Shown in pieces: positions 5,863-10,901 of a DNA stretch of 10,901 nt. The translations under genes and the position numbers were made by a program. The stretch lies in the NCBI GenBank assembly GCA_003133285.1, contig PKWR01000105.1, positions 1,573-12,473 on the forward strand, in the 5' to 3' direction. Numbering within the stretch: position 1 is the stretch's first letter; every line of letters starts with the position of its first letter. This DNA comes from Coriobacteriia bacterium (GTDB lineage Bacteria; Actinomycetota; Coriobacteriia; Anaerosomatales; PALSA-660). The notes below the pieces were generated by a model. The model saw only the letters and a list, made by a program, of their open reading frames with translations. It searched no databases and had not been told where the DNA came from.

Positions 5863-7395
5863 TCAGCTCATTTGTGGCTTGAGGACCTCGATCTCCTGCC
5901 CGCTGGCCAGTCTGAAGATCTGCTCCTGAGCGTCAGCGGCGTCGAGCGCCGCGCGGTCAAGTTCTCCGACGATCTTGTCTTCCCGAACGACGAGTACACG
6001 ATGGCTCAGGCCGATCAGCTCTGGCATGTCGGAGCTGACGACGACAACGGCGAGCCCAGATACGGCGAGGTCACGGATGACCGAGTAGATTTCACCACGG
6101 GCACCGACGTCGACCCCGCGCGTCGGCTCGTCCAGGAGCAGCACGCGTGCGTCCCGGGTCAGCCAGCGGCCGAGAACGACCTTCTGCTGGTTGCCGCCGG
6201 AAAGCGTTCCGACGAGCTGGCCGAGCCCTCGTGAACTGAGCTTGACGGCCTTCATCGCTCTGCCGACCTCGGATCTGCACTTCTGCCTGTTGATCCAGCC
6301 GGCGCGGGTGAAGGAGCTCAGATGCGGAAGGGCGCCATTGTCGAGAACGGACCGGAGCAGCACCAATCCGGCGCCCTTGCGGTCCTCAGGAACGAAGGAC
6401 AACCCGAAGCGAATGGCCGATGACGGGTGATGGCGCCTCACCGGCTCCCCGTCCACCGTGATCGTACCGCCCCACGATGGCCGAATGCCGTACACACCCT
6501 CGACGATCTCGGTGCGACCGCCGCCGACCAGACCACCGATTCCGAGGATCTCTCCCTGCTTGACGTCGAAGCTCACGGTGGGGCCGTTTCGCTCGACCTG
6601 AAGATCGCGGACCTCGAGTCGCACCGGGCCGGTCGACATGGCCTGCTCAGGGAAGAGCGCATCCATGTCGTGGCCGACCATGGCGCGTACGACCGTCGCC
6701 TCGTTCGCGTTCGCGATATCCGCCTCCAGGACGAGCTTGCCGTCGCGCAGGACGATGACGTTGTCCGCCACCTCCTGGATCTCGGCCATGCGGTGGGTCG
6801 TGTAGACCATCGCCACACCCTGCTCGCGCAGGCGCCGTATGACGGAATAGAGGCGGCCGACTTCGTGATCAGCAATGGCCGACGTCGGCTCGTCGAAGAG
6901 CAGGACACGCGCTCCCCAAGTCGTGGCCTTGGCAATCTCCACAATCTGGACTAGCGCAGTGGAAAGCCGGCCCATCTTCTGGCGAGGATCGACGTCCAGC
7001 TCGAAGACTTCGAGCATCTTCCGCGCCTGTTTGGCCATCTCGCCGCGATCGAGCATATGGGCGCGATTCCGAATCTCGCGGCCGACGAAGATGTTCTCGT
7101 AGACCGTCAGTTCCGGATATGGCGCGAGTTCCTGCGGGACGATGGCGACACCCAGGCGACGTGCGCTCTGCGGGTCGCTGTGCAAGAGCTGCTCCCCGAA
7201 GACCCGGACCTCTCCGGCCTCCGGGTGAACCTGGCCGGAGATGATCTTCAGGACCGTGGACTTGCCCGCCCCGTTCTCGCCCGCGAGGGCAGTGACGTGT
7301 CCAGCAGCCACCTCGAAGGTGGTCGGGCCTAGGACGAGGACGCCGCCGTAGGATTTCTGTACCCCGCTGACGGCAAGCGCTGGCGCATCGACCAT
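5863..7395 (-). CDS. Sugar ABC transporter ATP-binding protein, two nucleotide-binding domains (RbsA-like)
   Basis: A 510-residue cytoplasmic ATPase with two fused ABC domains, the layout of RbsA/MglA/XylG in CUT2 importers. Domain 1 has a complete Walker A (GENGAGKST, 39-47), a weak signature (LSTALVQIVEIAKA, starting at 144) and Walker B VLLFDEPTS (164-172). Domain 2 has a degenerate Walker A (GGLVGGGRTE, 287-296, lacking the Lys) but a canonical signature LSGGNQQKV (398-406) and Walker B LLLDEPTRGVD. This asymmetry is normal for the family, so it does not indicate decay. Two starts are possible: ATG at 7395, used here, and GTG at 7407, which would overlap its own purine-rich stretch. It is the first gene of the minus-strand importer operon and faces the kinase operon across a shared intergenic region. 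Confidence 0.94.
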   Translation of the reverse strand: MVDAPALAVSGVQKSYGGVLVLGPTTFEVAAGHVTALAGENGAGKSTVLKIISGQVHPEAGEVRVFGEQLLHSDPQSARRLGVAIVPQELAPYPELTVYENIFVGREIRNRAHMLDRGEMAKQARKMLEVFELDVDPRQKMGRLSTALVQIVEIAKATTWGARVLLFDEPTSAIADHEVGRLYSVIRRLREQGVAMVYTTHRMAEIQEVADNVIVLRDGKLVLEADIANANEATVVRAMVGHDMDALFPEQAMSTGPVRLEVRDLQVERNGPTVSFDVKQGEILGIGGLVGGGRTEIVEGVYGIRPSWGGTITVDGEPVRRHHPSSAIRFGLSFVPEDRKGAGLVLLRSVLDNGALPHLSSFTRAGWINRQKCRSEVGRAMKAVKLSSRGLGQLVGTLSGGNQQKVVLGRWLTRDARVLLLDEPTRGVDVGARGEIYSVIRDLAVSGLAVVVVSSDMPELIGLSHRVLVVREDKIVGELDRAALDAADAQEQIFRLASGQEIEVLKPQMS

Positions 7396-7706
7396 CTCTC
7401 GAACCACCCCTTCGGGGCCGGCCGCCCACCGATGTATCTACCCCGGAACATGATACGTCACGTCAGGGACACGCGCACCCGCCTGCAATTGCTCTTACGC
7501 CCAGCGGAGAAGCGCGGTGCGGTGCTATAACTGGGGTACATGCTTGGCTAGACAGGCAGCGGGGGATGGGTGGTTTCGGAAGCTCTCCGTGGGCCAGGTT
7601 CTGCTTGTCTGCCGTAGGGTCGTAGACACTGGTTCCATGCACGCATGCTTTCCGTATGTGCACGTCCACGGCGAAGTCCGCCCCGGCGGAGGAGGGAAGT
7701 CAGCTT
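7396..7706. promoter_or_regulatory. Divergent promoter region of the importer and catabolic operons
   Basis: About 310 nt separates the two divergent starts and must contain both promoters unless transcription enters from outside. A TATAAC at 7526-7531 is the best -10-like element on the plus strand, but no good -35 pairs with it. Small symmetrical elements include CATGC-AC-GCATG (7636-7647) and GGCCGGCC near 7416. I could not assign an operator. No regulator gene is adjacent. Confidence 0.55.
7688..7699 (+). promoter_or_regulatory. Ribosome binding site of the DhaKL-type kinase
   Basis: The purine run GGAGGAGGGAAG ends 7 nt before ATG 7707. It decides this start over an in-frame ATG at 7656, which has no such site and would add a non-conserved 17-residue extension. 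Confidence 0.75.
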
Positions 7707-9437
7707 ATGACGCACCTGTGGAACGATCCCGCGACCTTCATGGAGGACATGCTCGCGGGGTTCACGAGTCTCTATTCGCAGTACGTGACGCTGGTGCCAG
7801 GTGGCGTCGTTCGGTCCACCGAGCCCCGCGATGGCAAGGTCGTGGTCGTTGTAGGTGGCGGGTCGGGTCACTACCCCGCGTTCTGCGGCGTGGTGGGTGA
7901 GGGCTTTGCGGATGGCGCGGTCGTCGGCAACATCTTCACGTCGCCTTCTGCCGACGATGCGTACAGCGTCGCCAAGGCCACGTCCGCTGGCGGCGGCGTG
8001 CTCTTCATCACCGGCAACTACGCAGGCGACGTCCTTAACTTCAACCAAGCCACGGCACGTTTGTGTGCCGAGGGTGAGGACGTCCGCGCGTTCTACGTGA
8101 CCGACGACCTGGCCAGCGCGCCGCGCGAGACCATGTCGAAGCGGCGCGGCATCGCCGGCGACTTCACGGTGTTCAAGGTCGCAGGGGCCGCGGCGGACGC
8201 CGGCTACAGCCTCGATGACGTCGAGCGACTGGCCATCCATGCCAACGCGAACACGCGCACCCTCGGTGTCGCCTTCGCCGGCTGCACCCTCCCGGGAGCG
8301 CACAAGCCGCTCTTCACAGTGGTGGAGGGCAAGATGGGCCTCGGCCTCGGCATCCACGGCGAGCCCGGGATCTCCGATGAGGACCTGCCCACGGCTGAGG
8401 GTCTCGCGAAGATGCTCGTCGACGGCGTCCTCGCGGAACTCCCGGAGGGGCACGGGCCTCGCATCGCGGTGATCCTCAACGGACTCGGCGCCACCAAGTA
8501 CGAGGAGCTCTTCGTTGTGTGGAAGTCGGTTTCCCGCCTGCTCGCCGAGAAGGGCTACGAGGTCGTCGACCCTGAGGCCGGAGAGCTCGTCACCAGTCTC
8601 GACATGGCGGGCTGCTCGCTGACGATCATGACGATGGACGAGGAGCTCGAGCGCTTCTGGCGTGCGGCCGCCGACACGCCGGCCTTCAAGAAGGGCATGA
8701 TCGGCCGCGATCCGGGCACTACCGTAAGGCGGAGAGAGATCCACGTGGGCGCCGCCGCCGCGGACCAGGCCGGTCCGCTGGAGTCGAGTGAGGCTGCCCG
8801 CAAGGCCGCGGTGCGCGCTCTTGCGGCGCTCGAGGCCATGGAAGCGACGCTGGTAGCGGCAGAGGACGAGCTCGGTCGCATCGATGCTGTGGCCGGAGAC
8901 GGCGATCACGGCCGCGGCATGGTCAAGGGCATCACCGCCGCTACGGAGGCTGGTAAGGCCATCGATGAGCGCCAAGGTGGCATCGGCTCCCTGCTGAAGG
9001 CCGCCGGCGACTCGTGGGCAGGCAAGGCTGGCGGCACGTCGGGCGTGCTGTGGGGCGCTGCTGTCGCGAAGGTCGGCACGCACCTGGGAGACGACGCCGA
9101 GACGATCACCGCCGCCGACGTCGCTGGGGCAATGAGCGCTGCTGTGGCCACCATCCGCTCGATGGGCGGAGCGGAGCTCGGCGACAAGACCATGATCGAC
9201 GCGATGGTCCCGTTCGCCCAGACGCTCACCGGGGCGGTTGACGCCGGTGATCCGTTGGCCGACGCGTGGGACAAGGCGGCCGCTGCGGCGAAGCAGGCCG
9301 CACAAGACACTGCGCCGCTGCGGCCCCGCATCGGCCGTGCGCGCCCGCTTGCGGACAAGAGCGTGGGCACTCCGGACGCGGGCGCGGTTTCGTTCGCGAT
9401 GTCGATGGAGGCGATCGGCAAGGCACTGCGCGGCTGA
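7707..9437 (+). CDS. Fused DhaK-DhaL ketose kinase, probable erythrulose kinase
   Basis: A 576-residue ATP-dependent kinase of the dihydroxyacetone kinase family, single-chain type. DhaK (about 1-340) holds the substrate: GGGSGH55 (GGGSGHYPAFCG, 50-61), D108 in NYAGDVLNF and H217 in GIHGEPGI correspond to E. coli DhaK His56, Asp109 and His218, the last being the residue that binds the ketone covalently as a hemiaminal. DhaL (about 365-576) binds ATP: the Mg-binding aspartates lie in IDAVAGDGDHG (392-402), followed by GGTSGVLWG (442-450), GDKTMIDAM (492-500) and PDAGAVS (556-562). E. coli DhaK has GHEP where this has GHYP. The length fits a complete fused enzyme. Together with an isomerase 45 nt downstream and a polyol dehydrogenase, the substrate is more likely an erythrulose than dihydroxyacetone (inference). 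The product would be the ketose phosphate used by the isomerase. Confidence 0.92.
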   Translation: MTHLWNDPATFMEDMLAGFTSLYSQYVTLVPGGVVRSTEPRDGKVVVVVGGGSGHYPAFCGVVGEGFADGAVVGNIFTSPSADDAYSVAKATSAGGGVLFITGNYAGDVLNFNQATARLCAEGEDVRAFYVTDDLASAPRETMSKRRGIAGDFTVFKVAGAAADAGYSLDDVERLAIHANANTRTLGVAFAGCTLPGAHKPLFTVVEGKMGLGLGIHGEPGISDEDLPTAEGLAKMLVDGVLAELPEGHGPRIAVILNGLGATKYEELFVVWKSVSRLLAEKGYEVVDPEAGELVTSLDMAGCSLTIMTMDEELERFWRAAADTPAFKKGMIGRDPGTTVRRREIHVGAAAADQAGPLESSEAARKAAVRALAALEAMEATLVAAEDELGRIDAVAGDGDHGRGMVKGITAATEAGKAIDERQGGIGSLLKAAGDSWAGKAGGTSGVLWGAAVAKVGTHLGDDAETITAADVAGAMSAAVATIRSMGGAELGDKTMIDAMVPFAQTLTGAVDAGDPLADAWDKAAAAAKQAAQDTAPLRPRIGRARPLADKSVGTPDAGAVSFAMSMEAIGKALRG

Positions 9438-9482
9438 GATTCCCGAAGGACCAACGATTCGCGCGAAGGCGAGTGAGAACAG

Positions 9483-9971
9483 ATGGACATGAGTCCCGAG
9501 AAGTGGAGGGTCGTCGTCGGATCCGACGACGCCGGGTTCGACTACAAGGAGCGGATCAAGGCCGACCTTGTGGCCGACGATCGCGTGGCAGAGGTTATCG
9601 ACGTCGGCGTGGTCGCCGGCTCGAAGACCCCGTACTACCCCGAGACCGCAATCGCTCTGGCCGAAACGATCGCTGCGGGCAAGGCAGACCGCGGCATCCT
9701 GATCTGCGGCACCGGCCTTGGCATGGCGATCGCCGCCAACAAGGTTGCTGGCATCCGCGCCGTGACCGCTCACGACTGCTACTCGGTCGAGCGTTCGATA
9801 CTGAGCAACGACTGCCACGTCCTGTGCATGGGTCAGCGTGTCATCGGGATCGAGTTGGCGCGCCGCTTGGCTTCCGAGTGGCTGAACTACAGGTTCGACG
9901 CGAGTTCGGCATCTGCGGACAAGGTCGCCGTGATCACCGCGTATGAAGAGGGTCAGAAGAGCGCTTCATAG
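9483..9971 (+). CDS. RpiB/LacAB-family sugar-phosphate isomerase, probable tetrulose-phosphate isomerase
   Basis: A 162-residue cytoplasmic aldose-ketose isomerase with the complete RpiB fold length. Conserved parts are GSDDAGF (13-19), the catalytic-base loop ILICGTGLGM (72-81, Cys75 = E. coli RpiB Cys66), IAANKVAGIRA, and NDCHVLCMGQRVIG. Three functional positions differ from E. coli RpiB: His10 is Asp16, the ring-opening His99 is Ser108, and the phosphate-contacting Arg133 and Arg137 are Ala143 and Lys147. It is therefore unlikely to be a housekeeping ribose-5-phosphate isomerase. In this operon it probably converts erythrulose phosphate to D-erythrose 4-phosphate (inference). ATG 9483 is used; ATG 9489 is an equal alternative, since the ribosome site (AAGG, 9466-9469) is weak and distant. 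It sits between the kinase (45 nt) and dehydrogenase (31 nt) genes. Confidence 0.9.
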   Translation: MDMSPEKWRVVVGSDDAGFDYKERIKADLVADDRVAEVIDVGVVAGSKTPYYPETAIALAETIAAGKADRGILICGTGLGMAIAANKVAGIRAVTAHDCYSVERSILSNDCHVLCMGQRVIGIELARRLASEWLNYRFDASSASADKVAVITAYEEGQKSAS

Positions 9972-9990
9972 GAGCGCTTTCCAGGAACGA

Positions 9991-9996
9991 AAGGAG
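9991..9996 (+). promoter_or_regulatory. Ribosome binding site of the short-chain dehydrogenase
   Basis: AAGGAG lies 6 nt upstream of GTG 10003 and fixes that start. An upstream in-frame ATG at 9943 would overlap the isomerase gene and add an unconserved Arg-rich tail. Confidence 0.75.
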
Positions 9997-10002
9997 ACAG
10001 TC

Positions 10003-10773
10003 GTGTCTGAGGCACCTGCGAGCATCGATCTGTCATTCCCGCTGACCAGCAAGGTCGCGGTCGTGACCGGCGGCGCATCGGGAATCGGCAAGGCCATCGT
10101 CGAGGCGTTCCACGCCAAGGCAGCCAAAGTCGTGATCGTCGACCTCAAGTTGGAGGTCGCTCAGGCAGAGGCGGCGGCGCTCGGTCACGGCGTTCTGGCC
10201 GTCAGTTGCGACGTGTCGGATCCCGCGTCGGTTGCGTCCGCCGTATCGACCATCGTCGACGCCGTCGGTCACATCGACATACTTGTGAACAGCGCGGGCA
10301 TCGTGGCCCTCGCCCCGGCCGAAGAACTGACCGCAGACGCATGGAATTCGACTATCAGGGTCAATCTGGGCGGGACGTTCTTCATGTCGCAGGCCGTCGG
10401 CAAAGTGATGCTCGCCGCGGGCCACGGCAAGATCATCAATCTTGCCTCTCAGGCGGGTTCCGTCGCCCTGTTCGATCACGTGGCATATTGCGCCTCCAAG
10501 TTCGGCGTCATCGGCATGACGAAGGTCATGGCCTCCGAGTGGGCGGGCCGCGGCGTGACGGTCAACACGATCTCTCCGACGGTCGTCCTGACCGAACTCG
10601 GCAAGAAGGCGTGGGCCGGTCCGAAGGGGGACGCGCTGAAGGAGTTGATCCCGACCGGTCGCTTCGCGCTTCCCGAGGAAATCGCCGCCGCTGCTGTCTT
10701 CCTTGCCTCGGACGGTGCCGACATGATCAACGGTGCGGACCTGCTCGTCGATGGCGGATACACGATCCGCTAG
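10003..10773 (+). CDS. NAD-dependent short-chain polyol dehydrogenase, GolD / D-threitol dehydrogenase type
   Basis: A 256-residue classical short-chain dehydrogenase, cytoplasmic. The dinucleotide site TGGASGIG is at 22-29, and Asp47 at the end of strand 2 favours NAD over NADP. NSAG is at 96-99, and the catalytic tetrad is Asn121, Ser149, Tyr162 and Lys166 (YCASK). The stretch SPTVVLTELGKKAWAG (191-206) with the C-terminal VDGGYTIR is close to what I remember of Listeria GolD (glycerol dehydrogenase) and actinobacterial D-threitol dehydrogenases, which share this substrate loop. It would oxidise a polyol to the ketose used by the kinase two genes upstream. GTG at 10003 is supported by AAGGAG 6 nt before it. 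It is the last recognisable gene of the operon. Glycerol, threitol or another small polyol cannot be told apart from sequence alone; threitol fits the neighbours best. Confidence 0.92.
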   Translation: MSEAPASIDLSFPLTSKVAVVTGGASGIGKAIVEAFHAKAAKVVIVDLKLEVAQAEAAALGHGVLAVSCDVSDPASVASAVSTIVDAVGHIDILVNSAGIVALAPAEELTADAWNSTIRVNLGGTFFMSQAVGKVMLAAGHGKIINLASQAGSVALFDHVAYCASKFGVIGMTKVMASEWAGRGVTVNTISPTVVLTELGKKAWAGPKGDALKELIPTGRFALPEEIAAAAVFLASDGADMINGADLLVDGGYTIR

Positions 10774-10901
10774 TTGCAGCGTCATCGCGGCGTGGGCAGG
10801 CTGTCCTCTATCCACGGACTGGGTGCGGTCGCCGTGTGCTCGTGGCCCAAGGGTCGCTGGCACGAAGCCGGTTGCCTCTACAAGGAACAGCAGGCCGGGA
10901 G
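10774..10901. other. Downstream flank with no recognised feature
   Basis: 128 nt after the dehydrogenase stop. I see no strong hairpin with a T-tail and no convincing start codon with a ribosome site, so whether the operon continues past the window is open. Confidence 0.4.

Noticed and set aside
7548..9818. A 756-residue open frame on the minus strand opposite the kinase and isomerase genes
   Set aside because: It lies antisense to two clearly recognisable enzymes, has low-complexity Arg/His/Gly/Asp-rich composition and no domain. Long antisense frames are common in GC-rich DNA.
7707..10773. A simple glycerol/dihydroxyacetone pathway (GolD plus DhaKL)
   Set aside because: It would not need the RpiB-family isomerase or a CUT2 sugar importer. 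It remains the main alternative for the dehydrogenase and kinase taken alone.

Overview
The window reads as a GC-rich bacterial chromosome segment, most likely from a high-GC Gram-positive (actinobacterial) lineage with anaerobic relatives. This is an inference from the G/C-biased third positions, several GTG starts with strong purine-rich ribosome binding sites, a lipoprotein-type sugar-binding protein, an aldo/keto reductase with two Fe-S motifs, and an NRAMP-related transporter beside a DUF2769-like protein. No rRNA, tRNA, CRISPR array or intact mobile element was recognised.

Layout. Positions 51-1070 (+) encode an aldo/keto reductase with a C-terminal two-cluster ferredoxin-like domain, followed by a nested hairpin. 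Converging on it from the minus strand are an NRAMP-family metal transporter (2941-1511) and, 58 nt downstream of its stop, a 73-residue protein with ten cysteines that resembles DUF2769 (1452-1231). Positions 2942-3588 hold no convincing gene, but do hold several inverted repeats and, at the far end, a strong terminator for the next minus-strand operon.

Positions 3589-10773 form one functional locus made of two divergent operons. The minus-strand operon encodes a CUT2 (ribose-type) ABC sugar importer in the order ATPase, permease, lipoprotein binding protein. The plus-strand operon encodes a fused DhaK-DhaL kinase, an RpiB/LacAB-family sugar-phosphate isomerase and a short-chain dehydrogenase of the GolD/D-threitol dehydrogenase type. 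About 300 bp of shared regulatory DNA separates them.

How they work together (inference from known families). The importer brings in a polyol, the dehydrogenase oxidises it to a ketose, the kinase phosphorylates the ketose, and the isomerase converts the ketose phosphate to an aldose phosphate. The same set of families makes up the D-threitol route described in Mycobacterium smegmatis: D-threitol to D-erythrulose to D-erythrulose 4-phosphate to D-erythrose 4-phosphate. The isomerase has lost the ring-opening histidine and the phosphate-contacting His/Arg residues of true ribose-5-phosphate isomerase B, which fits a four-carbon acyclic substrate. No transcription regulator for the locus lies in the window. 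The other notable point is the metal transporter: its metal-site motifs differ from Mn/Fe NRAMPs and resemble the NRAMP-related Mg transporters, and it carries an extra N-terminal segment that looks like an excisionase/MerR-type helix-turn-helix.
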